A stretch of DNA of 64,000 bases. Origin: Bacillota bacterium (GTDB lineage: Bacteria; Bacillota; Clostridia; Lachnospirales; Lachnospiraceae). Of the stretch, positions 1 to 8,994 are shown piece by piece. The position numbers were made by a program, and so were the translations under genes. Positions within the stretch are counted from its first letter, which is position 1. The number at the start of each line of letters is the position of its first letter. The notes beneath the pieces were generated by a model, which did not search any database, was not told where the DNA came from, and saw only the letters and a list, made by a program, of their open reading frames with translations. The stretch is taken from NCBI GenBank assembly GCA_023411215.1, contig JAEYOY010000002.1, forward strand, positions 62,001 through 126,000. The letters are read 5' to 3'.

Positions 1-34
1 CCTATGTTATTACGTTTCCTATGTTATTACGTTT
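1..34. repeat. 17-bp tandem repeat at window edge
   Basis: The unit cctatgttattacgttt occurs twice back to back and a third, diverged unit starts with cct. The array may continue to the left of the window. There is no coding potential here. The rest of the 351-bp gap before argG is AT-rich and holds only the promoter candidate listed separately. Confidence 0.7.
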
Positions 35-228
35 CCTTTGATAATTCATCTTATTTTATTTTTCATCTCTCCTTTATTATATTAAATAGTGAAATTAAGT
101 AAAGATAATTGCATCAGTGGACGCAAATAATATCGCAATCATTCCATATAATAAGATAAGATATCGTTACATGCTGATGTAAACCGAAATAACCATATTG
201 TATTTTTATACTTTTTTTAAATTAACTA

Positions 229-257
229 TTGCATAATAATAAAATTTGTTGTATATT
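229..257 (+). promoter_or_regulatory. Candidate sigma-A promoter of argG
   Basis: TTGCAT (229-234) and TATATT (252-257) are separated by 17 bp and lie about 95 bp upstream of the argG start codon. The spacing is canonical for a housekeeping promoter. This is inferred from sequence only; in AT-rich DNA such matches are common. Confidence 0.45.
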
Positions 258-351
258 TTATCATATCCATAAAAGTTAGTTTCCGAAGCTTTTATAATAC
301 ATCATAAACAAAGTAATTAAACAATAGAAATCACCAAACGGAGGTAATTGT

Positions 352-1563
352 ATGAAAGAGAAAGTTATTTTAGCTTATTCCGGCGGTCTGGATACAACCG
401 CTATCATTCCCTGGTTAAAGGAGAATTATGATTATGATGTAGTCTGTGTGTGTATCGATGTAGGGCAGGGAAATGAACTCGACGGTCTCGAGGAGAGAGC
501 AAAGCTCTCAGGCGCCACTAAACTTTACATTGAGGATGTTGTTGACGAATTTGTGAATGACTATGTGATACCTTGTGTTAAGGCAAATGCAGTTTATGAG
601 AATAAGTATCTTCTAGGAACCTCCATGGCCCGTCCTGTAATTGCAAAAAGATTAGTTGAAATCGCTAGAATAGAAGGTGCTACCGCAATCTGCCATGGCG
701 CAACCGGTAAGGGCAACGATCAGGTACGTTTTGAATTAACCATTAAGGCTCTGGCTCCAGATTTGAAAATTATTGCTCCTTGGAGAATATGGACCATGGC
801 CTCCCGTGAAGAAGAGATTGAATACTGTGAGAAGCATGGAATCCATCTTCCCTTCTCCTCAGACAACAGCTATTCCCGTGATCGTAACCTATGGCATATC
901 AGCCATGAGGGTCTTGAATTAGAGTTGCCTTCGAATGCACCGAATTATGATCACCTACTTGTGCTTGGCGTATCTCCCGAGAAGGCACCGGACGAGGGCG
1001 TGACCCTTAGCCTGACCTTCGAAAAGGGAATCCCTACTGCACTAAACGGTAAAAGCATGTCAGCAACTGATATTATTAAGGAATTAAACGTGATTGGCGG
1101 CCAGCATGGAATCGGAATCGTGGATATCGTCGAGAATCGTGTAGTAGGCATGAAGTCCCGCGGTGTATATGAGACTCCCGGCGGAACGATCCTTATGGAA
1201 GCTCATATGCAATTAGAAGAACTTATTCTTGATCGTGCTACTATGACGGCGAAGAAAGAGGTCGGAAACCGCTTTGCAGATATTGTATATGAAGGAAAAT
1301 GGTTCACTCCACTTCGTGAAGCCTACCAGGCTTTCGTTGATGTAACGCAGGAATATGTAACCGGTGAGGTTAAGCTTAAGCTCTATAAGGGTAATATTAT
1401 TAAGCAGGGCACCACCTCTCCCTACTCCTTATATAATGAAAGTATTGCTTCCTTTACAACCGGTAGCCTCTATAACCATCAGGATGCAGAAGGCTTTATT
1501 AACCTCTTCGGTCTTTCCTTAAAGGTTCGTGCAATGAAGATGGCTTCCCTCGACAAGGAATAA
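352..1563 (+). CDS. argG: Argininosuccinate synthase
   Basis: This enzyme joins citrulline and aspartate using ATP to give argininosuccinate, the penultimate step of arginine synthesis, in the cytosol. The 403-residue product has the expected family length. The N-type ATP pyrophosphatase loop SGGLDT is at residues 10-15, and the family block GATGKGNDQVRFE is near residue 115. The ATG start is preceded by GGAGG at a good distance. It appears monocistronic, with a promoter candidate upstream and a long hairpin downstream. argH is not adjacent, so the arginine genes seem to be dispersed in this genome. Confidence 0.97.
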   Translation: MKEKVILAYSGGLDTTAIIPWLKENYDYDVVCVCIDVGQGNELDGLEERAKLSGATKLYIEDVVDEFVNDYVIPCVKANAVYENKYLLGTSMARPVIAKRLVEIARIEGATAICHGATGKGNDQVRFELTIKALAPDLKIIAPWRIWTMASREEEIEYCEKHGIHLPFSSDNSYSRDRNLWHISHEGLELELPSNAPNYDHLLVLGVSPEKAPDEGVTLSLTFEKGIPTALNGKSMSATDIIKELNVIGGQHGIGIVDIVENRVVGMKSRGVYETPGGTILMEAHMQLEELILDRATMTAKKEVGNRFADIVYEGKWFTPLREAYQAFVDVTQEYVTGEVKLKLYKGNIIKQGTTSPYSLYNESIASFTTGSLYNHQDAEGFINLFGLSLKVRAMKMASLDKE

Positions 1564-1588
1564 AGCTGTTAATATTGATTCATATTAT

Positions 1589-1680
1589 GGACCATGTACT
1601 ATCCCATCTATATGCCGCAGCCCTTTCGGGTTACAGCCGTATGGAAATTATGATGGGTGTACATGGTCCTCTTTGCTTTT
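1589..1680 (+). terminator. Terminator-like hairpin after argG
   Basis: GGACCATGTAC (1589-1599) pairs with GTACATGGTCC (1659-1669), the stem continues imperfectly inward, and a short inner CCC-TTT-GGG loop is visible. A T-rich tract (tctttgctttt) follows. It probably ends argG transcription. Confidence 0.7.
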
Positions 1681-1797
1681 GCATATCCGGATGAAGGTAA
1701 GGTAACAACATACCAAGTTGTTTGGATAAGTTAATCGGAGGCGGCACCGTTATTTCTACTTCTGAAGTTGCTTATGTTATAAGGGGAGCGTATCAAC

Positions 1798-2829
1798 TCA
1801 GCGAATGGGGCTTTTTTGATACCTTTGCAGAAACAGTTCTACTACCTTCTCATACTTCTCTTTATTCTTACAATAGCTCCCAGCATGCTTCGCTCCGGCA
1901 ACCAGATACATCGCCTTAAATTTCTTCTTATTATGATACATCCGCCTTGTCATATCTGCCGGTACCAGATTATCAATTTTTCCATGAATGAATAAGACAG
2001 GGGTTAACGAATGGCGGACCACTCGGATCGGTGATACCTCGTTGTACCAGAAGCCTGCGCGCAGATAGGTAATAAAGCTCTCAATTGGAATAAGGAAGCA
2101 GGGTAGATGGTAATACTGCTTTAGTTGATGGCATAGCAGCTGTGTTAGATCAGAATAGGCACAATCAGCGATTGCATAATTCACCCTGCGGTCAATTCCC
2201 AAATGCATTAAAACCGTAGCAGCACCCATGGATTCTCCATGGGTTACTATAATACATTTCTCTCCAAAACGCTCATAGCACCAGTCTACCATCCTCTTCA
2301 AATCATACTTCTCATAAAATCCCATGGAGGTATGTGCCTTTCCACTATATCCATGATTACGGTGATCATAGATAATAACCCGGTATCCTAAGCGAAAGAA
2401 CATCTTTGCATATTTAATCCCGCTATATTTTGCACATCCGAACCCATGGCACAGGATCGCTATTTTCTCCGTTCTTTTCCCATTGTTCCTTTTGCTTCCG
2501 CTTCTTATGTTTGCGCTAATATCATCATTACCCTCCACGGCTTTTTCCTTTATAACCTGGCTTCTGCCATCCAATAGTTCACAGGATAAGCGGTATCCAT
2601 AATAAGACTTTAGGGTAAAAATCTCCTTCTCCCAGGAATAGTATTCCTCCGTGTCTATCTTATTACAGTTAATCTCTCTTTGATAACCCTTCCCATAGGG
2701 CAGCATCCTAGGCTTTACAATCATATTCGACACGCACCAAAGCCATTCAAATAGCCATATTCCTATAATTACTATCATAAAAGCCCCCATTCTGCATCTT
2801 CGATGCAACACAACCCCCGGAAAGAACAC
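1798..2829 (-). CDS. Alpha/beta hydrolase, membrane-anchored
   Basis: This is a serine hydrolase of the alpha/beta fold with a hydrophobic segment near the N terminus, so it probably sits at the membrane. The oxyanion region CHGFG, a nucleophile elbow GESMGA (Ser near residue 198), an acid Asp in HGKIDNLVP (about 285) and a His in GAKHAGS (about 314) give a complete catalytic triad. Substrate is unknown; the family includes esterases and acyltransferase-like enzymes. The start is uncertain. A GTG at 2829 has AGGAAG seven bases upstream. An ATG at 2778 has a G-run and would place the membrane segment at the very N terminus. The gene stands alone. Confidence 0.85.
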   Translation of the reverse strand: MFFPGVVLHRRCRMGAFMIVIIGIWLFEWLWCVSNMIVKPRMLPYGKGYQREINCNKIDTEEYYSWEKEIFTLKSYYGYRLSCELLDGRSQVIKEKAVEGNDDISANIRSGSKRNNGKRTEKIAILCHGFGCAKYSGIKYAKMFFRLGYRVIIYDHRNHGYSGKAHTSMGFYEKYDLKRMVDWCYERFGEKCIIVTHGESMGAATVLMHLGIDRRVNYAIADCAYSDLTQLLCHQLKQYYHLPCFLIPIESFITYLRAGFWYNEVSPIRVVRHSLTPVLFIHGKIDNLVPADMTRRMYHNKKKFKAMYLVAGAKHAGSYCKNKEKYEKVVELFLQRYQKSPIR

Positions 2830-2840
2830 AGCTTCTTCCT

Positions 2841-2884
2841 AAGCGAATAAAAATTCGCTTTGTGAAGATGTTCTTTCCTTCACA
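2841..2884. repeat. Paired small palindromes upstream of hydrolase gene
   Basis: AAGCGAAT (2841-2848) and ATTCGCTT (2853-2860) form a perfect 8-bp inverted repeat around AAAA. It is followed by TGTGAAG (2861-2867) pairing with CTTCACA (2878-2884). A similar AAGCGAA...TTCGCTT palindrome lies upstream of rex at 59227-59246. It could be an operator or a small dispersed repeat. Confidence 0.45.
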
Positions 2885-3020
2885 CTAACCTCATAATGCT
2901 GCTTCGCGGCTCAGTGACTGTCCTGTTACATTTATGAATTCATCATCTCCAATTATTAAAGTATTATTCTATACTCAGTACATCCACTATTTAATATCTA
3001 CTTATGATAAAATATACGAT

Positions 3021-3081
3021 AAAAAAGCTCTATGCCGGAAGAAGATATGCACACATGCAATCCTCGTCACAGACACAGAGC
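3021..3081 (-). terminator. Terminator of the GDPD gene
   Basis: Read on the minus strand, GCTCTGTG (3074-3081) pairs with CATAGAGC (3027-3034) and is followed directly by six T residues. The loop contains a second small hairpin. It lies about 45 bp past the stop codon of the phosphodiesterase gene. Confidence 0.7.
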
Positions 3082-3126
3082 CGGATGAATTGTTAATTAC
3101 TACTCATGATTGATTATTTATACTTA

Positions 3127-3963
3127 TTACATTCCTTCCGGAATAAAGCTATCAAAGATAATAAGCTCATAATATCCTCTGCTATTCTCTAACTGCTCCT
3201 CACTCTGAATCGTCCAGGCTACGGACTTCGTACGAAACAGCTTACGACAAATCGTAAAGGATAATGCACTCTTATATACATGATGATAAGCGATAAAATC
3301 TGGCTTTGTCAGGAAGTTGAACAGTAAATGCTTTAACATGAAGTATTGAATGGAATCCCCATCAATCTTCTCCTTGATAAAATCCGTAGACAGCTGACCG
3401 CGAATTACCTCTGGATGGTGCTTTCTATACCACATGAGACCGAAGGGATTAAAGGATTCGATTACATAGAAGCCTTTGTAACTCTCCAGTAATTCAGATA
3501 CAGTGCTACATAGCGGATCCGCATTCCAGGGAAGCTTCAGCTCTATGATGAGTGGCACCTTTCCATCCACCAATGCCAGAACCTCCTTTAAGGTTGGTAT
3601 CCTCTCCTGGGACCCGAACAGTTTATATTCCTTAAGCTCTTCATAGGTAAGCTTTGATACCTGAACCTCAGTGAGGCAGGCTCTCTTCAGATCATAGTCA
3701 TGAAGCACGATTGGAACCCGATCCTTTGTCAGCTGAACATCAAGCTCTATTCCATACCCCTTCTCTACTGCCAGCCCGAATGCTTTCAGAGAGTTCTCAG
3801 GCGCATCCGATTCATTATTATGCAGCCCGCGATGTGCATAATACCAGCCATCCATGTCTTTGATATTCTTATTACGTCTAAGCTTCGGCATGATCGCCAG
3901 AAGATATAATACGGCAATAACGACAATGATAAGTATAACAATAAAAATTACCTTTAGTAACAT
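3127..3963 (-). CDS. Glycerophosphodiester phosphodiesterase, membrane-anchored
   Basis: The enzyme hydrolyses glycerophosphodiesters to glycerol 3-phosphate and an alcohol. The 278-residue product starts with one transmembrane helix (residues about 4-25), followed by a GDPD TIM-barrel domain. The signature is complete: HRG at 44-46, the metal-binding pair in ELDVQLTKD (Glu73, Asp75) and HD at 88-89. The ATG at 3963 has GGAGG seven bases upstream; a TTG further out would overlap that ribosome site. The catalytic domain probably faces outward, but orientation is not proven. It has its own terminator and appears monocistronic. Confidence 0.92.
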   Translation of the reverse strand: MLLKVIFIVILIIVVIAVLYLLAIMPKLRRNKNIKDMDGWYYAHRGLHNNESDAPENSLKAFGLAVEKGYGIELDVQLTKDRVPIVLHDYDLKRACLTEVQVSKLTYEELKEYKLFGSQERIPTLKEVLALVDGKVPLIIELKLPWNADPLCSTVSELLESYKGFYVIESFNPFGLMWYRKHHPEVIRGQLSTDFIKEKIDGDSIQYFMLKHLLFNFLTKPDFIAYHHVYKSALSFTICRKLFRTKSVAWTIQSEEQLENSRGYYELIIFDSFIPEGM

Positions 3964-4011
3964 AATAGCCTCCAAACTGCAAGCACTTAATAAATGATCT
4001 TAAGGAGTGAA

Positions 4012-5307
4012 TTAGTCCTCTATATCAAAGTTCTCCATCAAGTCTTTCTTTCTCATCGGTCTGGAATCACCATGCATTACAAACAGCATCGTACATAAGG
4101 ACGCCACTGAGAATACAACTGCATAAGGAAACAGGGTCCGGTAAGAGATATATTCTAATAATGCTCCAGAAACAATCGGTGTTAAAATCTGCGCCGACAT
4201 GGAAAAGGTGTAATATAAACCGGTGTATTTGCCGATGTCGGAGCCCTTACACATCTCGACAACCATTGGATAGGAATTGACATTGATGGCTGCCCAGCCG
4301 ATTCCGGTGAAAGCAAATACCACGTTAATCAACGAGGAATACTCTGTAAATAAAGCCCCACAGAGATAGGAAGCCGTCATCATAATAATACCTGCAATGA
4401 TTGTCTTCTTTCTTCCGATCCTGGTAGCAATGATACCGATTGGAATATAACTGAAGATTGCTGCTATCGTTGCTACAAGTAGGGAATCGGCAAACCCGCC
4501 GGCTTTCAGCTTCCAGACCTGTTCTACATATCTGGAGTAAGCTGTAGTAACCGCATTATAGGCTGTAAACCATAAGAAGATGGATGTCAGCAGGAGAATA
4601 AAGCTCTTTCTAACATCAGCCGGCATCTTATCATCGTTAGCCACGGATGTCTGGCCTGCATCTTTCTGGTCTTTTTCTGTATTATGTACTGCACCTGCTT
4701 CCAGATCAATGGTTGCAGACAGCTTCTTTTCACGGATAGTAATCACTAACAATACTACCGCAATCACCATAACAGCCGATACGGATAAGAATACCGCTTG
4801 ATAATCCGTTCCTTCCTTTACCAACACCTTGATCATGACCAGAGTATATACACCACCGAAGGCACCCATTAGGTTGATGATGGCGTTTGCCTTACTTCTT
4901 AAAGGCTTGGGTGTCAGATCCGGCATCAATGCTACTGCAGGAGAGCGATAGGAGCCCATTGCCACAAGTACAATTCCTAAAAATAATAAAAACAAAAACA
5001 TGCTGGCTGCTTTATTCGCAATCGGGATAAAGCTCATTGCTATGACTGCTGCGAAAGTACCTGCAACGATAAACGGAGTCCTTTTTCCTAAGGGAGTGTC
5101 TACCTTATCGGATATGGAACCGAATATGGGGAGTAAAAATAAAGCTAATACATTATCCAATGCCATTAATACGCCGGTTACCGTCTCTCCAAGACCGAAC
5201 GTGTTCTTAAGCATTAGGGGAATGATATTATCGTACAATTGCCAAAAACAACAGATGGACATAAATGCAAGCCCCACAAAGAAAGTCCGCTTATAGTTTA
5301 ATCTCAT
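4012..5307 (-). CDS. MFS sugar transporter (SLC45/GPH-like)
   Basis: A 431-residue carrier with about 12 membrane helices. The loop after helix 2 reads GSISDKVDTPLGKRTPF, which matches the conserved loop of major facilitator proteins of the SLC45/GPH-like sugar-cation symporter group. A disaccharide or glycoside substrate is plausible, but the sequence alone does not fix it. The ATG at 5307 is set by AAAGGAGG upstream. The gene begins 40 bp after the stop of the TrmH-type methyltransferase gene on the same strand, so the two may be co-transcribed, although their functions are not obviously related. Confidence 0.85.
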   Translation of the reverse strand: MRLNYKRTFFVGLAFMSICCFWQLYDNIIPLMLKNTFGLGETVTGVLMALDNVLALFLLPIFGSISDKVDTPLGKRTPFIVAGTFAAVIAMSFIPIANKAASMFLFLLFLGIVLVAMGSYRSPAVALMPDLTPKPLRSKANAIINLMGAFGGVYTLVMIKVLVKEGTDYQAVFLSVSAVMVIAVVLLVITIREKKLSATIDLEAGAVHNTEKDQKDAGQTSVANDDKMPADVRKSFILLLTSIFLWFTAYNAVTTAYSRYVEQVWKLKAGGFADSLLVATIAAIFSYIPIGIIATRIGRKKTIIAGIIMMTASYLCGALFTEYSSLINVVFAFTGIGWAAINVNSYPMVVEMCKGSDIGKYTGLYYTFSMSAQILTPIVSGALLEYISYRTLFPYAVVFSVASLCTMLFVMHGDSRPMRKKDLMENFDIED

Positions 5308-5347
5308 ACTTCCTCCTTTTTGCCCGCTTTGGCAGGCAACCCCATTT

Positions 5348-6097
5348 TTATTTTTGATTTGTAAAAATATATGCTCCAATTCCCACAGCAATGGTCAGAT
5401 TCAAGGAATCAACGTCCGGCGACTGGGGAATAAAGATACTGGTTCCAACCTTGAGATATGTGTCATCAAGCCCTGTTGCTTCATTTCCAAAAACCAGAGA
5501 AAAAAGCTCTGCTTTAGGACAATCCTTAAGCGTCAGGGTGTTCTCTCCGTTTAGCATAAAAGTGAATACCTCATGCTTTGCAAACTCTCTGCGGTATTCA
5601 TCAAAGCTCTCATAATGATGAAAGTTCAACCGAAAGAACGCACCCATCGAGGAGCGTACTGTCTTTGGATTATAGATATCTGCTCCGGGCAATATGATCG
5701 CGATATCATAAATCCCAAAGCCCACCGCTGTTCGAAGAATCGTTCCGAGATTACCCATGTTACTAGGATTCACAAGTACAATATGCGGACGATCGACTGA
5801 CAGCTTACAATCATATTTCTCAAATACACCGGCAACATAGCAGTTTTCCTTATCGCTGATTTTTGCAATTAATTTATTATTAAATTCAATCGGAATTCTC
5901 TTCTCATCGCACAGCCTTTTCAGATTGTCTTGATCTGTAAAGCTGGTATCCACAAGAACCCTACGGACCTTCTCGGGTCTTGCCTTGATCAGCTCATAGG
6001 TCGGAAATGCTCCTAAGGTATAGGAATAATCCGCATCCTTTTTATATGTTTTTATCTGGTTTTGTTCTAATATGCTTCCTGCTTTATCATTCTTCAC
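5348..6097 (-). CDS. TrmH/SpoU family RNA 2'-O-methyltransferase
   Basis: This is a SPOUT-class enzyme that transfers methyl from S-adenosylmethionine to a ribose 2'-OH in rRNA or tRNA. The three signature blocks are visible: NPSNMGNLGTILRT (from Asn110), FGNEATGL (203-210) and SLNLTIA (231-237), which together form the trefoil-knot cofactor site. About 100 residues precede them, consistent with a substrate-binding domain as in RlmB/TsnR-like proteins. Translation starts at GTG, preceded by GGAGG at eight bases. The RNA target cannot be read from sequence. Confidence 0.9.
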   Translation of the reverse strand: MKNDKAGSILEQNQIKTYKKDADYSYTLGAFPTYELIKARPEKVRRVLVDTSFTDQDNLKRLCDEKRIPIEFNNKLIAKISDKENCYVAGVFEKYDCKLSVDRPHIVLVNPSNMGNLGTILRTAVGFGIYDIAIILPGADIYNPKTVRSSMGAFFRLNFHHYESFDEYRREFAKHEVFTFMLNGENTLTLKDCPKAELFSLVFGNEATGLDDTYLKVGTSIFIPQSPDVDSLNLTIAVGIGAYIFTNQK

Positions 6098-6222
6098 GTA
6101 ATCAACCTCCGAAGTACTTATACATAGATCATATCCTATTCTTTATAATACGATCTCAATTTATGATAATAGAAAGATCGCGAAGCGTACTTTCTAACTT
6201 TCATGATAAGTGAACTGATTTA

Positions 6223-6444
6223 CTAAATCATCTTAATTATACTTAATTCAATGCTTGATAGCAAATGAATTTCCTCTGTTTTACAAAGTTTTATCAAAGT
6301 AGCTCCCTTACCAAGCTTCTCGCATAGGTGTACCACCATCTTAAGGCTAACACCTCCTTTATCCGGCTTCACCTCACGGATCACAGGGGCAAACCTTCTT
6401 ATCAAAAGAAAGGCCATCTCAGGTTCTTCTCTGCAAAGACTCAC
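6223..6444 (-). CDS. Doubtful 73-residue open frame
   Basis: A short open frame lies between the DegV gene and the methyltransferase gene. It is rich in charged and hydrophobic residues and looks protein-like (for example EEPEMAFLLIRRFAPVIRE). It has only a GTG start with no ribosome site. The frame stays open further upstream to an in-frame TAG near 6487, itself preceded by a short ATG run. No family is recognised. It may be a gene remnant or chance. Confidence 0.22.
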   Translation of the reverse strand: MSLCREEPEMAFLLIRRFAPVIREVKPDKGGVSLKMVVHLCEKLGKGATLIKLCKTEEIHLLSSIELSIIKMI

Positions 6445-6530
6445 AGCCGCTTTTATAGCTGCTGCGCTATAACAGGAATATCCCTAAGATAGCTTTTCCA
6501 TAAATACAATTATTGCGTTCTATTACAAAA

Positions 6531-7412
6531 TTACTGTTCCTTTTTATCTCCCATGAAAACAAGAGCCAGCATACCGGGGCCGGTATGGGTTCCGATGACA
6601 GGACCAATCTTCGAGATTATGATGTCCTTCACGGTTACTCTACTACGGATAAGGTTTTCTAATTCCTTCGCCTGTACAAAATCATCTCCGTGGCCGATAA
6701 TTATTGTCTGCGTAGACAGCTCCGTACCTTCCTCTAAAAGCTTGTTCAACATAAAATCAAGCTCTGCTCTTGTACCACGTATTTTAGATACAACCGTAAG
6801 CTTACCGCAGGTATCCGTACTAAGCACCGGTCGTATCTTAAGTGCTGTTCCCACCATTGCCTCGATCGAAGTAATTCTTCCTCCCCGCTTTAAGAAGAAC
6901 AGGTCCTTTACCGTAAACCAGTGTCTCGAACGAGCCTTATTGGCTTCAACCCAGGCTACAAGTTCCTCAATATTCATTCCCTGCTGTCTCTGTAGGGCTG
7001 CATTCAATACAAGAAGTCCTTCCCCTATGGAAGCACACAGAGAATCGATACTATATATTTTTCTGTCCGGATACTCCTCTGCAAGATCACGTATCACTAT
7101 CTGTGAGGTATTATACGTACCGCTTAAACCCGATGAAAAGGCTATATATAGAATATCCTTTCCTTGCTTTAATATATCTTCAAAATAATCCATGAAGATC
7201 GCCGGAGTAATCTGTGTCGTATGAGATACCGCTCCATCTTTCAGCTTCCGGTAAAAATCCTCAATCGATAACTCTCTCTCATCCGGATAATGACGATATT
7301 CCTCATTATCTACATTTACTCCCATCGGAATTATTCTTATATCATACTCATCGATAACGCTCGCAGGAAGATCCAGTGTTGCATCACTAACGATTATATA
7401 ATCGTTCATCAT
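6531..7412 (-). CDS. DegV family fatty-acid-binding protein
   Basis: DegV proteins bind a single fatty acid; in Firmicutes the FakB members of this family present fatty acids to the kinase FakA. The 293-residue protein has the family's N-terminal SDATLDLP strand, the TTQITP segment and the IAFSSGLSGTYN block that holds the bound carboxylate, followed by the C-terminal lobe ending GPVIGTHTGPG. The start is ATG at 7412 (or the ATG just inside it), with AAAGGAG upstream. No fakA-like gene is nearby, so a FakB role is inferred from the family only. Confidence 0.93.
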   Translation of the reverse strand: MMNDYIIVSDATLDLPASVIDEYDIRIIPMGVNVDNEEYRHYPDERELSIEDFYRKLKDGAVSHTTQITPAIFMDYFEDILKQGKDILYIAFSSGLSGTYNTSQIVIRDLAEEYPDRKIYSIDSLCASIGEGLLVLNAALQRQQGMNIEELVAWVEANKARSRHWFTVKDLFFLKRGGRITSIEAMVGTALKIRPVLSTDTCGKLTVVSKIRGTRAELDFMLNKLLEEGTELSTQTIIIGHGDDFVQAKELENLIRSRVTVKDIIISKIGPVIGTHTGPGMLALVFMGDKKEQ

Positions 7413-7555
7413 TAATAACTCCTTTATCCTTCATTTTCACCCTAATTTACACATATCATTTATTCTACAATACTATACTATACAGTGCAAGCTACAATAT
7501 ATTTATATTGCGTTTATTATCTATAAGTACCAATTCCGCATAAGATAATTTCTAT

Positions 7556-8482
7556 CTATAAGATCAGATTGGCAATATACATTACAATAGGTATTGTAAT
7601 CATCGAAGCCATGGTTGATATTGCGAATACCTCTGACGCATAGAGATAATTCTTATCATAACGAATGGAAAATAGATTGACTGTTACGGCAGTCGGGCAG
7701 GCAGCAGCTAGAATAGATGTCAGTAGTACCACACTGGGAAGCTCGAATAATTGGAAGATAAACAACATGACGATCGGGATCAGAAGCAGCTTCACAAAAG
7801 AAATAAAATAGATTCGAGGCTTAATTAACAATTTTCTCACATCGGTCTGCGCAATTGTGACACCTGCTACCAGCATAGCCAAAGGTGTGTTCATGTTACC
7901 GATATAGGTCAAGGTATCCAGTAAGACCTCAGGTAGCATTATTCTTGTTACAAACAGAAGAAAACCAACGACTGTTGCAATGATTGTTGGAGATAGCAAA
8001 GCTTTCCCAATGGATTTGATATCCGCTTTACCGGTCATGATGACGACACCATGCGTCCAGACCAGTAGGTTGAATATGGTCATATAGGCTGTGATATAGA
8101 ATACACCCTCACTTCCAAAGAGCCCTCCGGCCATAGGAATTCCTATAAAACCACAGTTGGAATATATAACAGCGAACCTTTCAATGGCACGCTCTGCCTG
8201 GTGCTTCTTCCCTCGAATTATCACACGACTTATGACAATTGCGAAGATATGAGTTATAACCGCCATCACCAGGGATATCAACAGGCCCGTCAATAAAGTG
8301 GTGTCAAACTCTCTTTGATAAGCTACCAGTACTACTATTGGATTAACTAGTATCAGTACAATGTCTGAAAGTTTTCTATTCGTAACTTGATCAATCAAGC
8401 GAATACGGTAACAAAAGATACCGATCAAGATAATAAAGAACATAATCATAATTTGATTAAATGCTGTAGCAGCAAGGGACAT
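7556..8482 (-). CDS. AEC family permease
   Basis: A 308-residue integral membrane protein of the auxin-efflux-carrier type. It has about ten hydrophobic helices in two halves, with the conserved VNPIVVL segment early and the helix-breaking SNCGFIGIP motif near residue 110. Bacterial members move malate, malonate or other small organic acids, or have unknown substrates. The start ATG has only a weak AGG-type ribosome site. It stands alone, with an intergenic region separating it from the divergent mntP. Confidence 0.88.
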   Translation of the reverse strand: MSLAATAFNQIMIMFFIILIGIFCYRIRLIDQVTNRKLSDIVLILVNPIVVLVAYQREFDTTLLTGLLISLVMAVITHIFAIVISRVIIRGKKHQAERAIERFAVIYSNCGFIGIPMAGGLFGSEGVFYITAYMTIFNLLVWTHGVVIMTGKADIKSIGKALLSPTIIATVVGFLLFVTRIMLPEVLLDTLTYIGNMNTPLAMLVAGVTIAQTDVRKLLIKPRIYFISFVKLLLIPIVMLFIFQLFELPSVVLLTSILAAACPTAVTVNLFSIRYDKNYLYASEVFAISTMASMITIPIVMYIANLIL

Positions 8483-8740
8483 GATATTAACCTACTTTCC
8501 TATCTATTGTAAAACGATATCGCGCATGTTTTGCGAACTTTCTAAAGCCTCAAATGACAATCGTCTTATATTATGCACTTTTTTTCACTGTGTAGCAAGA
8601 AGAATTTTCAATTTGTGTTCATTATGTACCCTGAGTGTACTGAAAACAATGGAGGATTAATAATAATTTTGTATTAATAATTTATAAAAAGATTGATTAT
8701 TGAAATCTATCATGGATAAATCGTATTAAATTTGGTAATT

Positions 8741-8845
8741 GGTACTAAATGAGGGAGTAGTTTGCATACTATTAGTATGTGGCAAGTCAACATAATGATT
8801 CCGAGAGAAATCTGGCTTACCTTAATGAACGAGACTCATGTATGG
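8741..8845 (+). promoter_or_regulatory. yybP-ykoY manganese riboswitch aptamer
   Basis: The conserved GGGAGTAG (8753-8760) and AGTCAACATA blocks of the Mn2+-sensing yybP-ykoY class are present with intervening hairpins. The closing helix pairs ATGAG (8749-8753) with CTCAT (8835-8839). That same CTCAT is the 5' arm of the downstream terminator, so aptamer and terminator are mutually exclusive and metal binding should turn the gene on. The downstream gene is the manganese exporter mntP, as expected. The upstream part of this 512-bp gap (8483-8740) shows nothing I can identify beyond AT-rich promoter-like DNA. Confidence 0.88.
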
Positions 8846-8877
8846 CTGAATTCCGGCTATACATGAGCTTTTTTATT
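8835..8877 (+). terminator. Riboswitch expression-platform terminator
   Basis: CTCATGTAT (8835-8843) pairs with ATACATGAG (8859-8867), an inner GGC-loop-GCC extension is possible, and CTTTTTTATT follows. The 5' arm overlaps the 3' strand of the aptamer's closing helix. Confidence 0.88.
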
Positions 8878-8908
8878 GTATAGGAAAGGTTCGTCCTATA
8901 CAATAAAA
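8871..8908. repeat. 15-bp perfect hairpin after the riboswitch terminator
   Basis: TTTTATTGTATAGGA (8871-8885) is the exact inverse of TCCTATACAATAAAA (8894-8908), with loop AAGGTTCG. Its 5' arm begins within the U-tract of the terminator, so it forms only in read-through RNA, about 87 bases upstream of the mntP start codon. Confidence 0.7.
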
Positions 8909-8994
8909 GCACTCTGTACAGGATGCGTACTTCGCAAAATGGTATTGATTGCTTTCCACAATAATACATTTACTTATAAGAAAGGGATATCAAT

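Noticed and set aside
6553..7188. 211-codon plus-strand open frame
   Set aside because: It lies opposite the DegV gene in a shadow frame, without ribosome site or family resemblance.
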